Positions 21,287 to 32,897 of a DNA stretch of 64,000 nt are shown piece by piece. Source of the stretch: Gymnorhina tibicen (taxonomy: Eukaryota > Chordata > Aves > Passeriformes > Artamidae); assembly GCA_013399875.1 (NCBI GenBank), contig VXAZ01006320.1, positions 399,148 to 463,147 of the forward strand. The letters run 5' to 3'. The notes beneath the pieces are model-generated. The model made no database searches. It was not told where the DNA came from and saw only the letters and a list, made by a program, of their open reading frames with translations. The position numbers and the translations under genes are program-made. How positions within the stretch are numbered: the stretch's first letter is position 1; every line of letters starts with the position of its first letter.

Positions 21287-23509
21287 CTATAAAATTAAAG
21301 CAGTAGTGAGAAGATGAATCTTGCAGGATAATGGATTTCTATGCTAGTAACTACATATCAGCAACAATGAGACAAGTACTGACTTAAACAGAGTTCCCTT
21401 AGAATTACAGACGTTTGCCTACAGTCAGTAATATTCTATCTGGGTTAAAACCACTGTACTACATTTTTGAGATGCAGGTTGTTTCTCCTCTAACACTGCA
21501 GGGTCATGCTTACCTACTTACTTCAAAGCACATGACAAATCTAACGTTTTAATATTTTCCACTTTACGTGTTGGGAAATGGAAACTTGGAATACAAACAA
21601 CAAACTAAAAACTCCCTTCCACTGGCTTCCAAGTATGGCAAGACTGTGTCAGCAAGAATTCTGGTCCCCCATTTTCGAGAAGACAGGTACTTTTCCTGAG
21701 ATATCACTCATAAGGCTATTCTCTCCTCTGTAGGCCTTTCATTAACTGAAATTTGAATTCTAAAATACTATTAAAAATTTTCCTTCTGTCATGAAAACGT
21801 CAACATTCTGGATCTGCATATTTTCCTTCCCCTTTTCTCCCACTAAATTTGAAGAAAATTTTCAAGTGAGAAAAAGAATTGTGGGGGGTTTTCTTCTTTC
21901 AGTGATTTATTTTCTAACACAAGAATACTTGCTGTTTGAGTTCTTTAATGCGAAGTATTTACTGGTTTATAAGCAACGTCTGTAATAAACCCTAATGCAT
22001 GAAAAAGACCAGAGAACATTTGTGATTATGTTTCATGATTTCAGCCTCTTGAACAGACTTTTTCTGGTACCATTTCTCAAAAAAAGCGACAAGAAATGTT
22101 ATGAACAGTCTCCTACCCTAAGGGAGCTACATTCTCCTGCTTCTAAAAGCTGAAACTCATACTCCAAAGCACCCTTATGTGCCATGATTTTGTCCTTTCA
22201 GTTTCAAGACCCTCAGAATTTCCCATCTCCCCCTGTGTATCAGGATGTCTGTGACCCTCAGATACCTGGGGTTCTAAAGAGTGTATTTTCCACTCCTCAG
22301 CCATCATTCCCCATTCTGCCTGTCCATGCCAGCACTGCTGCACCCAACGTAAGTTCATCATTCTTCCAAAATGAGATTGTGCAGGCCTTCACTAAAACCT
22401 TTCCTTCCCTTATATACCAGGATTTCATAAATCCTACCATAATACTGTGCATAACACTCCTACCATAATACTGAGCATCCTCTGCTAACCTTTTGCTCAA
22501 ACACAAGTCACTCCTACACCGGCAGCACTATGGATTGTCTCATTCACCTGCATCTCCCTCCACTTAAAGTATCTTCTCCTTCAGAAGCAACTCCTAAGCA
22601 TGCAGGAAGACAAACAAAAAACCCCAAAAGACAAGAGGTTTTATTCTGGAAAGAGCCAGCTGGAGTCAACTACACATTAAAACTTCTGAGAGGCCTTGAA
22701 GCTGCAGTTACACTTTCAGCCCTCTCTGTAACTCTACAGAGTTCTGCACACTGAGATCAACAACATGCCTGCAAATTTTGGACTTAATCTGATGTTCAAC
22801 ACTGTGTCACACAGAAACAGAAAGACAACACAAAGAAACACCATCATGTTAGGCATGTGACTACATAAGCTAGACCAGCTGCAATAATTAGGTACTATTC
22901 TTTCATTTCCTAGTATTCCTAAAATATTTTCTTCTAGAATAATGCGGAACATAATAGCTAGAAATTCTTCCAAACTGCAGTTAATTGCTTAATTTCTTCC
23001 CCACCATTTCCCTATACACAAAAACATTAATACTTCAAGAATTTTTAAAGGCTACTAAATCAATCCTTACTTTGGACTGTGAGGAAGGGAGAAGGGAACA
23101 GGCACAGTACTAAATCACTGCAGCATTTTACAGGCACATTTCTACATACAAGGTCTTTGAGTGGAGTCTAAAAAAATTCAGTGTTGGGTTTGACGGGGCA
23201 AATCAACAGCCTCCAACTGGGTTTTAAGCCAGCAATTAAAATAAAGGATGCCACTAACTTCATGACTTCTGAAAAGCACTTCTACCTGCTGTTCCACTGT
23301 GATTTAGGAAGAGGCCAACAAAACTAGACAGAGTACGTTCTGATGCTAGGAACCAAAGTGGACTGATTCTCAATGGCCTGATACAGCTGAAATTTCCATT
23401 AACAATTTTAATCTATTCAGCAGAAAAACAAATGCAAGCAACCAACTAACTAGGATTAAGCCCAGGTTGCAGCCTTTTAACAATGCATCTTATAAAGTGG
23501 CCTGCTTAC
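21287..23509 (-). other. TNRC6B: Intron 10 of TNRC6B
   Basis: This 2.2-kb GT-AG intron is AT-rich. I saw a short local duplication around 22430-22475 (CATAATACTG twice) and no coding homology. Confidence 0.9.
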
Positions 23510-23680
23510 TTGTCTAGCAGCGAAGTTTTGGGGACTGAGCCCTGAGCCGATTGCCCCAAGGCCGACGTTGGATAGTGTGGAACCAGAGGGAGACAGCTTG
23601 TAGCTGGGAGAAGGGGAGAAGGGAGAGCAGGGAGCCTCATCCCCAAGGCACCCATCTTGATTGGAGAAAGGCAAAGTCAG
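23510..23680 (-). CDS. TNRC6B: TNRC6B exon 10: Ser/Pro-rich exon, likely cassette
   Basis: Fifty-seven whole codons begin [20 protein letters not shown], continue [16 protein letters not shown] and end SPQNFAARQ. The acceptor is gcttcag|CTGAC and the donor CAA|GTAAGC. It is phase 0 at both ends, so it can be spliced in or out without changing frame. I recall human isoforms that go straight from PYFEK to GGSHGLFG, and others that include this block. It has several Ser-Pro sites that could be phosphorylated. Confidence 0.92.
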
Positions 23681-24861
23681 CTGAAGCAGCAGTTAGCCAA
23701 CAGCAGGAGTTGGTTAGTGAAGCAACAGAATGCAAGAGGAGAGAAAGAGGGACGGTGAGTGACTAGGAAGAAGCAAAGGTAATTTGTAATAGCAGTTACA
23801 AGGACAAAACTTCTGATTCAAACGATCACTTGATAGTTAAGATTTTGGTCCAAGGAGATAATACATAAATTCGCATGTTTCCTTTTTAAAAATACATTTT
23901 GAACTCTCACGGAATTTGTTTCTGATAGTGGCTATTACCACTACAGAAACAAACAAATCTTGAATGAATTCCTAATGTTAGCACACACCTACCAGCATAA
24001 TTTGTTAAGAAACGCATTAGCTTTGCTCATGTTATTTATTAATTATACCACCAGAGGGAGTTGATAAAACTTTTTTTTGGCTTGTTATGCCAAAATGGAG
24101 GAGTGAAAAAATTCCTTGACAGTTAACACGCCCTCAGAATTTTTAAACCAAATTTATTTTCCATTTTACATGTGATAAACTGTATTTAAAAAACCCAGCC
24201 CTCAAGCATTCTGAATTTACTGGACACTCTCCAATTAATAATGTGAAGCAATTAATATTTGATAGTAACAGTGAAAGCTTCTGTTTAAAATAGGCAAGAA
24301 TATGAAAGAAACACTACCATAACATACAACAGATGTCACACAGAAACAGATGTCATACAGAAGCTTACAGCACACGGACATACAGCATAAGGGGTTGTGG
24401 AATTTAGCAAGGGTGTTTCCAATAAATGCCAGACATGAAAGAAGAAAAAAATTTGGAAGACTGTGATTACTTATATTTACTTAGATCTCAACCAATTTTT
24501 TTTCTACAGTAGATGACTGTAGTTAGTAGCCAAAAGAATCATCATGATGAAACTGATAATGAATTTCATTGCTACCAGTAGTTTACCCTTCCAAGAAAAA
24601 AAAAAAAAAGGAATTTCTGTCTGCATCAAAACCAATATAATCTACAATAAAAAGCCTCACTCTCCCCAATTTAGTTTGTCTATGCACACCTGACACCTGT
24701 TTTATACACACATTCATCCTACCAATATAACTTCCCCACATCTTTTATTACTGAGCTCATTGAGGGTTATTGAATTTTTAGCACCTCTGGAGAAGTAGGG
24801 TAAAAACTGGGACCTTGAACATAGAGGTTGGTATTAATTTATCTAAAGATATTTCTCTTAC
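23681..24861 (-). other. TNRC6B: Intron 9 of TNRC6B
   Basis: This 1.2-kb GT-AG intron has a short A run near 24595-24609. No other feature was recognised. Confidence 0.9.
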
Positions 24862-25010
24862 CTTCTCAAAATAAGGCCCACTATCTGTGGTTCCCATGTC
24901 TTTGGAATTAGGTGGACGGAACCCAGATCGATCCTTTCTCATCATGTCATTAAAATCCCCGAGATTCATGGCTCGTTTATCTACCTCAAACTTCTTATCT
25001 GGGAGACCAC
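24862..25010 (-). CDS. TNRC6B: TNRC6B exon 9: conserved linker after UBA-like region
   Basis: This 149-nt exon encodes [20 protein letters not shown], then [20 protein letters not shown] and [10 protein letters not shown]. It is nearly identical to mammalian TNRC6B and is probably a short-linear-motif region rather than a folded domain. The acceptor is ttttacag|GTGG and the donor AAG|GTAAGA. It follows the largest internal intron, 5 kb, which carries fossil mobile elements. Confidence 0.94.
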
Positions 25011-26224
25011 CTGTAAAAAAAGAGCAAATTAGTGCAAATAATCTCTACCATGTTTCATGACAGCAGGTTCACAGCCAAAGAAATAATCTTTAAGATCAGG
25101 GTATAAATTACATCTCTCTTATAATTTAGCATAGCTACAGTTGGTATTAAAAGTGTTGAAAAATGATTGTAGGAAGCTTCATTTAACACTGAACTTGCCA
25201 ATTCACTTTATTAGAGTTTAATGTGAAGTATTTCTCACAATTTATGTACAGATATAAACATATACTTTTCAACTAATTATATTAATTAATACCTAGTTCT
25301 CTACGTCTTCCAAAACCTGCACTGTTATTTGTCGGTAATTCAGTACGTAGAAAGACCACTATTTAAGTTCTTCGTGTATTCTACTTAGCCTTTACTGGGT
25401 TTGACACTGAGAAATCCTTTGAGATGCTTTGAAAAATTTGGTCATATGCATATAATTTGGTCCAAATTCTCCTACAGTCATGTGAACTTAACTCTTAAAC
25501 ACAAGAGATCAACTGGTATATTGTAACTTCAGACAGACAACAAATCTCCCTCAGCCTGTACACAATAACACAGCCACTAACAGAGACATTTCTCAAACAC
25601 CCTCCTAAAGTCTCCTGCAATTATTTAATGAGTAGGAGGAGATGTCAGTAACAGATGACCAAACTGAAACACACACAGTGAACGAGAAGTCGACTTTCTC
25701 TAAAAGCTTTATCATCAGCCGAAGAGCTGACTGGAAGAAGTTTTCTACCTTACACACTGAACTGTTGCCAAGGAACAATTTTTTTGGTCATATGTGGCAC
25801 CTGTAAGCTATCAGATGCATATAGCTATGTTGAAGTAGATGGAAAACATCTTCGTTTTAAAATACGGATGTGACAGAAATGAGCTTTACTGGTATTTTTA
25901 GTTTTAAAGAATACTGTTTAGTTAGTAGCACAGATGGTCTTTCCAAGAATCATTTAAAAAACATGTCAGCACAATTAACAAGAAAATCTATGACTTTTCC
26001 AAAGGAAGTTGGTGATAGATAACCTTCCCTACCACTGACAAAACACTAAACCTTTATCAAACAGAGCAGACAGCTAATCACTAATACCTTCGAGACAGCG
26101 TTCCTTGAAAAAGCTTCTCAAATCCAGCATCTCTTCTTAATGTCCAATCCCAATCTATTAATATTCACAGCTATGCTACTGCCAAGAAGCTATGAAACTG
26201 ACCACTAATTGCATGGGTTTTTCT

Positions 26225-26690
26225 TACGCGCACAGCTTTCAAAGTTGATCCAGCTTCATCCTCTCAGATGCCTTCAACATCATTTATCACAGAACAGTTG
26301 ACAAATCACCTACATATCTTAGCTTGTAACTGGAGTCATACTGACCTGGATGAGCTTGTGATTCTCTGATCCCTTTCTAATATATCCTAAAAAGCTACAA
26401 CTGGCTCTGCAAAAGCAGTCACAAGTGTCACGCACAGCTCAGTGCTGGTCAATACCTACATCAAACCACTGCACACAATGCCAGCAATGTGCTATCAAAA
26501 GGCTCGTGTGCTTTAATTCCACACAGGAAGCCCTGGCCATTAGCTGCCTGAAAAGAAACTGAAAGCGAGGCATAGTTGCATCACTGTCTGAAATGAAACT
26601 GGGTCAATGCCAACACAAGATGACTAAGCCACAGAAACACCCTTCTGTCTCTCCAGTTATCCCCATGATCCAATCAGCTCCTCAAACATT
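26225..26690 (+). mobile_element. Fossil L2/CR1-type LINE reverse-transcriptase fragment
   Basis: Conceptual plus-strand reading across frames gives degraded but ordered LINE ORF2 landmarks. They are an LSDAFNIIYHRT-like segment (family LD-LS-AFDTIDH), then SVLVNTYIKPL (family GS-L-P-LFNIY-KPL) near 26430-26465, an EALAISCLKRN-like block near 26527-26565, and MKLGQCQHKMT (family LKLN-DKTE) near 26590-26630. Stops and frameshifts are frequent, so it is inactive. The clade is L2- or CR1-like. Confidence 0.55.
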
Positions 26691-28538
26691 ACTGAATGAT
26701 GCCTTGTAAAACACACAGAGCATTAAAAGAGCACCTCTGAAGGCTTCAAGCACAGATATGCATGTCACTTAGTGCTGAGGCAGCTGCTTAAACTTCAATA
26801 TAAACGGCCTCACTGAGAGAGATGACTGCATTCCTTTATCCCGTTCATAGAAAATTCTAATGCAACCTTGAAACCTGTCGTGTGAGCCTTGTCTTTTGAA
26901 CTTGTCAACTAAAGCTATAAATAATGCAGGTGGCTAAAGAATAGCTTTACTTTACGTAGTATAAGACAACTGTCAAAATCTGAAAAGCCTGAATTACCCT
27001 CTACAGTAGGCAAAAACACTTGTGTATGAATAAATACGAAGCCCTGAACTCTCTACATGCAGAAACATAGAACAGGTTAAAAGTTAAACCATCTTCATAA
27101 AAGAAGACCCTATCAGTTCTTGGATTTTCCCCACTATTAAGAGTTGTGAAAAACACTGTGAAAAATGCAAAATCAAGCAAGAACTTGGAAGATGATGTTC
27201 ACCCCCTAGTGTGGAAAAAACCAGTATCAAGTACATCTCCCCCACCACATGCACAGAGCTTAAAAAAAAGAAGAAAAAGAAATCTGAATTCCATGCAAAA
27301 TTACATAATATGATCCTGCACTGGGAAGCAGGAGACAGAAACGGCTGCTGAGCAAAGTTACCCAAAACATTTGCCAACAAGAGACTCCAACATGGTGAAA
27401 ATAGATACACCCAGTGGGGTAACCCAAATGGAGAAAACCATTTGAAATGTTTTCTGTTTGACCACAAAAACATTTTAAAGATACTGATTTTATACCTTTA
27501 CCATAAATTTACATCATCCAAGCCTACTGAGCAAGCACATGCACTTAGATATCGAGGTGTTTCATCTGAATGATACATCAAATTACAGCTTTGTAACGTA
27601 TTTACAATAGCCAGGTGCACTAATTGCATTTAGGTCAACAGAAATTTAAAATTAATTTCTCAGTATTTACAGGTGATTTGAGAACTCCCTGATCTGCAAA
27701 GGTTTTAACTAATATATTTAAAAAAGAAATAAATGTGATTGTCAAACAGGAGAAAAGAAAATACAAAATATTAAGTGGTTCCGACAAGCTATTTTACTGT
27801 AGCAAACTTCCTATTGCAGAACTTACAGAATAGGAGATATTTCAATGGGGAAAAAAGTTATATCAGATTTTCAAAGTAGACAAACTATCCATTAAAGAGA
27901 TTTGACAGAGAAAGAAAAGAAGTACATCTGCCTCAGGCATGTTATCGATCCATCTCTTTTTGTCTTGGCCAGTAAATGTAAGTATTGCTCTAGCACTTGA
28001 AATAAAGGGAACCCACTCTTCACACAAGGAGACTGAGACCAACGCAGTAAGAATTACTGACAGTGCACGATGATCAGAGCCAAGGTGCTCCAAGCATACC
28101 AAACCCCAAGTTTTCTCTGACATATATGGTCTCCAAGCACAGATTTAACTGTACATTTATCCATAAGCTAGGAAAGTATCATGCTGGCAGTTATCTGTCA
28201 GAAAAACACGGTATATTGCAATCTTGACTGAAAACCAGTTGAAGAACAAGCCCACCTCATAAATAAGTCCAACTTTTAAAGTTTAGAAGTAGACCTAGAC
28301 TTAGCAAAACAGCTTATAGCTTTCCACAAACAACTGCCATAAGCAACAAGAGCAAAACTGCTGAACAGAAGTAGCAGAAAAGGCTACGAAGATCTGTTAC
28401 ATTTCAGTCTTTGAATCAGAATACAAGCCATAATAAATGGCTCTATCTAAGATCAAGGGATACCACCATTAATGGGCACACTAAACTTAAGGAATGGTGA
28501 CATATCAAGGTAAAAGATGCAGCCTTTCTGCAAGCTTT

Positions 28539-28964
28539 TGATGCCTGGGGCGGCCACCTAAAAACAGAGGCTAGACAAGAATAAGGGAATAAAGGTAGGT
28601 ATTTATTTGAAGGGTCTTCAAAGGTACACCTTGGGCAGTCAAAAGGCTACATCCAAGATGGATGCTGGGTCAGGAGTTCCTCACACTTTTGTAAGTTTGG
28701 TCCATTTGCATATCAGGATCAATTCTCCAATTACAACCTGTTAATGATGTAACTACCCCAAGTCTGCCCTCCTCTTCAGAGGCCTTAGTTTACATATTTT
28801 GGGGCCTGGGACAATCTAGGTGTCCTTGGAGAGCAAACCTAGAGAGGCTTGTTATGTCTAACCAGCATGAGAGAACAGCAGCTAACAGGCCACAAGAAAC
28901 TTCAGAGTTACCCACTAGGCAGTACAGGATTTGAAAAATATAAAAGTTAAAACCTAAGGCATCA
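28539..28964 (-). mobile_element. Solo LTR of an endogenous retrovirus with 4-bp target duplication
   Basis: This 426-bp element is bounded by a perfect 7-bp inverted repeat (TGATGCC at the left, GGCATCA at the right) and flanked on both sides by CTTT. TG...CA ends and a 4-bp target duplication fit a class I (gammaretrovirus-like) ERV. In minus-strand sense AATAAA (28602-28607) lies near the 3' end, which sets the orientation with moderate confidence. It is a single LTR with no internal region, as left by recombination between paired LTRs. Confidence 0.8.
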
Positions 28965-30065
28965 CTTTCACAGGATATTCTGAGCAGCAGCTGTCTCCTC
29001 AGAAGCTCTGATGGCGTTAGGGCCCTTGAAAAGTTCCAAAGTATTCTTAATTTGGAGATAAAGAACTAAGAAAGCTATAATCAGCATAATCCAGGCTACC
29101 ATCCTCTTCATTTGGATATGCTTAGATCTGTTTTTTACCAGCAGCATCTGAAGGCAGATGAGAACTGAATGCCCATGAAGATGACTGATCTCCACCTAGA
29201 TATTCCTTAGAGAAGCATAATACAAACAGAGCCTGAATTCTAGAGAGGATGCATGAGGCCAAACTGGAGAGATCAAAAAATTGTTATCTTCCACAAAACT
29301 GTGTTGTACCATTTTAAGTAAACATATTTATCATCTCTTATTGAGATCCTTAATGACTACAGAGGAAGACAGCAACTTTGGGAAAAATGAACAACTGAAT
29401 CCTCTACGAAGTGTGATAAAAATTTAAGAATGCAATGGATTCTAAGATGAGAGACACTCCATCTGTCTGGATTGTATTAGAATACCAAATCCAGAGCTGG
29501 TGTTAAATGCAAGTAAGTCTTGACTACCACAGCTCTACCTTTGGTACCACACAGCCCATGGTGCTTAAGCTGTGTAGCAATTGTGGCAAAGCTATCCAGA
29601 ACATAAAATCTAGTTCTATTGAAAAGACATTTGTAATAGCCTGAGGCATGCAACTGAAAAAATCAATGACAGAGGATCATTTTTTTCCCCTCACATCCCC
29701 TCCAGGAAGCTGTAGTAAATGGGATGTCCTACTGGCATACAGGGAAAACGGTACTCTTCCACCAAATGAAAAAGATTTTCACTTTCTTAAAACAGTAACA
29801 ATGAGTACAAACTACAAAGATTAAAATAGCCTTAAAAGATGTCTCTGGCCCAAGTTACAGCTCTGCTCCGTACAGGTATACATCCCAATCTTGCACAGAG
29901 TCAAAGCTTACAGACAAGACAGAGGGTGCTTTTTACTCTACCCTTATATTATGAGGAGTGCTAAAAGTAAGGGTCAAACCCTTCCAAAGCACAGCAATGT
30001 CATCCTCATAAAAATACTACACGTGATCTCACATTTCAAATGCAATGAAATTAAAATATACGCAC

Positions 30066-30111
30066 CTACAGACAAGTCCATCTTACTGCCTGGAATGTCA
30101 TCAGTTTGACT
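30066..30111 (-). CDS. TNRC6B: TNRC6B exon 8: 46-nt UBA-like segment
   Basis: This short exon encodes SQTDDIPGSKMDLSV plus one base. Human TNRC6B reads [20 protein letters not shown] as I recall. The acceptor has an uninterrupted C tract, ccccccag|AGTC, and the donor is GTAG|GTGCGT, a weak 5' splice site. Phase goes from 0 to 1, so skipping would break the frame. Confidence 0.9.
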
Positions 30112-31435
30112 CTGGGGGGAAAAAAAAAAAACAATTTAGTTCTGACTTCCATTCAATGCTGAGAAATGTTTCAGAAAGGTGGAATGCAGGAAGAACACGC
30201 TCGTGCCAGTGGAAGTTTTACTTTAAACTAAAATTGAACACAGGGATTTCTGGTATCACCCTGGACACACCTTGCCTCAACCCCCTAACGCTGTGCGTGG
30301 CAAGTTTACCCATATGAAACCAGACACATGAGTGCATGCGACGGAGAAAGTTGGACACAAGAGACGCTCCATAAATGAACCCCTGTCCTCGCGTTCCAGT
30401 GGTCGAGTGACAAAACACTGAAAATAGTGGCCAAAATGACAGCTCATCCTCATGACCTGTCATGCCATCAAATCTTGAAAAAAGCTGCTACAGTTTTTTT
30501 ACAGGGATTCTTCAGTTGGCAGTCTGGGACAGGGTGTTCCCATAGCTTTCAGAAATCTGTAAGTCTAGCAAACTGAATTAGATCTTGGGAGCCAAAAGAC
30601 ATTGCAAACTAATCCTAAGCATGTCAGTGACAGCTTGTGCAGCCCTGGACTTCTCACACAAACTGCATTGTTAGCTTTTGTTAGCCAGCATTACATACTA
30701 TTCCTGCTTCACAGGACGACAACTGGCACAACATTCTGCAAAATATTTTACAAATTAGCTTGTCAGAAGTTCCAAAAAAAAAATTTATATATAATTATTT
30801 TTGAAATACTTCCCTACAGCTCTTTTTCTCGATTATGTGATATATATTTATTCACTTTACCAAACAATCTTTATTTATGGATTCATAATGAGCCTTTTTT
30901 GTTCTAAAAAGACCCTGCTGTACTTCAAATGTGAATTCAGCCAAGACAGACACAGGGCTGTAAATCTCCTTTTCTGATAGGTGGCTGAGATTCAGAATGA
31001 ATACACTGGATTTATCACAGATATCTGACACTATAGGCAGGAGGCTCTATCTTGAGTGCTCTAAACAGCATGTTATGAAAATGAAAGTAAAAAAACCCAA
31101 ACCCAAAGCATCAGAAAACCACCCCACTCCAAAAAGCAACAACCCTCCCATACAAACAAAACATGAAAACACACATCCCCCCTCCCAAATCTATTACTTG
31201 CAAGGAAACTGCAACCTCAGAACAAGAGCTATCATAAAGTAACTTTAAGAATCCAAGCAGATTTGGGGTTTTTTCTGAGAAAGCCACATTCTGAGACAGG
31301 CACTACAGGTATTATAATCAACATCCCAGCATAGTAGATGCAGATCAATAACTGTGAAACAGCTGATATTTTGACTTATTTAAAGCTTACAGCTTTTTCA
31401 TGAAGGTGGACTTCCTTTTAAAAAAATTTACTTAC
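30112..31435 (-). other. TNRC6B: Intron 7 of TNRC6B
   Basis: This 1.3-kb GT-AG intron has a C/A-rich low-complexity stretch around 31085-31190. No gene or repeat family was recognised. Confidence 0.9.
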
Positions 31436-31510
31436 TAGCAAGCCCATATTTGAAAACTGTTTGGATAAAGGGTTCATCCACGAATCACTATTTCCTCCTT
31501 TTAATGCGCA
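31436..31510 (-). CDS. TNRC6B: TNRC6B exon 7: start of UBA-like region
   Basis: This 75-nt exon encodes 25 codons, [20 protein letters not shown] then NMGLL, between ttttcag|TGCGC and CTA|GTAAGT. It aligns with the UBA domain of TNRC6A and TNRC6C. In TNRC6B the helix-1/loop motif MGF is replaced by MGLL and the domain looks degenerate. Ubiquitin binding by this region has not been assumed here. Both ends are phase 0. Confidence 0.92.
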
Positions 31511-32718
31511 CTGAAAAAAAAAAAAGACAAAAATATTTTTAAGAAACTTCTTGATTCCTTAAATTCTCCTTTATCCTTGAGACGAGCACGTGTAAAATGA
31601 AAATTCTGGTATCAGATAAATTAATCTCCTGAAAAAATTACTTAAAGTATTTACGTGTTTGGAAACATTTACCAAATGTTGTGTTCCGTACAATTGCTCA
31701 CTGTTAGGTATTCCAAACTGGTTGAACATTGTCATGCAGAATGTTTATCACACCTTCATTTTCTTTCCGTAATCTGGAAAGCTTTGTGAACACTGTTTAT
31801 TTTTTCCTCTGTTACAGTTTAATACAGTCTTTAATCCAGTACATACAGATGCTGATTTCTTCCTTGCCTTTAGCATGGTGTCTCTTGCACAGGCACTGTG
31901 CTGACCAGGCTCTCCCTTTGGCCTTAGTATAATTTACAGATCATCAAAACCAACACTAACACAGGTCAACAGTGAAGAAATTTTTCTGTTGTTTTGGCAG
32001 TTAAAATAAAAAAGCTTTAAGTGAGAAAACAGTCCCTGAGAACAATTGCTGCAAAACAGGAATTGTAAAACTCCCTACCATGTCACAGCAGTACTTCCAT
32101 GTCCTAGGAAACTGTTCTGCCTTGCCTTTTGAGTCTCCCTTACCTATTTCATGAGAAGCAGACACAACATAGTCCTTCTAATATTAATACAGTAACAAGC
32201 ATTAGTGTACTAAAGAACTTTAATGCAAACAAGCCTTAGAAAGAAATTTACTCAGGACTACAGCCAAGCTCCTGCTCCTGTTTGAGGCTAAATGTCAACA
32301 ACAACAAACATAAGTCAAACATAAATCCAACAGTTGTTAGAAATAAGAAGTGCATGTGCCAAAGGGACTGTGGAATCCAAACTTCAGCAGGCTACGCAAG
32401 AAAAACTGCAGCAGCCTAACACAGAAAGATGTGTCAGCAAGAGAAGGGAAACAGCCTTGGGATACTTATTTTCATTCAGTAATGGCTGTGCAGCTTATAA
32501 ACCAAAAGAATTTGACACCTACTGGAAGATTTATTAGTCATAACAGGTGTAATATATTAAAGCAAATCCAAAAACCTCCCATTTTTCACACTATTTTAAG
32601 TGGCATCTTTCTATAACGCTGCAAAACCTTCTTTAAAAAGTAACTATATAATGCTCTAACACATCAGTCAGACTGTTTTCAGACAACACAGTAGTAATGA
32701 ATCACTCAAGCATTTTAC
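31511..32718 (-). other. TNRC6B: Intron 6 of TNRC6B
   Basis: This 1.2-kb GT-AG intron has nothing recognisable beyond AT-rich sequence. Confidence 0.9.
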
Positions 32719-32897
32719 CTTCATTTGTGTCTTCTTTCCTCCTTGCCCCCAGCTTGTTGAGTTGTGGGAGGAACTGCTTCCCTGAGAGCCTGCTGTGTTC
32801 CAGACTCCTCCCTCCTCCTCCTCTTCCCAGCTGGAATGACGTGTTCCTGTCACTGGCCCATCACTCTCTCCCCAGCCATCTTGCATAGATTTAGAAC
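32719..32897 (-). CDS. TNRC6B: TNRC6B exon 6: end of Argonaute-binding domain
   Basis: This 179-nt exon reads [20 protein letters not shown], then [20 protein letters not shown], and ends [12 protein letters not shown]. It adds acidic residues around Trp and a final SWGQGG element, closing the Ago-binding region. The acceptor is ctaaag|GTTCTAAA and the donor AAG|GTAAAA. It enters in phase 1 and leaves in phase 0. The 5' splice site is only moderately strong. Confidence 0.93.

Larger units (their letters stand above)
25011..30065 (-). other. TNRC6B: Intron 8 of TNRC6B
   Basis: This is the largest fully contained intron, 5.06 kb, GT-AG. It carries a fossil LINE reverse-transcriptase fragment (26225-26690) and a complete solo LTR (28539-28964). 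Open frames at 27084-27473 and 28968-29195 have no homology I recognise. Confidence 0.9.

Noticed and set aside
27084..27473. 129-codon minus-strand open frame in intron 8
   Set aside because: It has low-complexity Phe runs from an A/G-rich tract and no family motif, and it lies inside an intron of a well-traced gene.
12499..28964. The two LTRs as ends of one provirus
   Set aside because: They are unrelated in sequence and opposite in orientation, and TNRC6B exons lie between them. Each is a separate solo or truncated copy.
28968..29195. 75-codon minus-strand open frame with a basic stretch and one hydrophobic segment, next to the solo LTR
   Set aside because: It resembles a small membrane protein, but I recognise no family, no promoter or splice context supports it, and the LTR beside it is a solo insertion with its own target duplication. 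Chance is the simplest reading.
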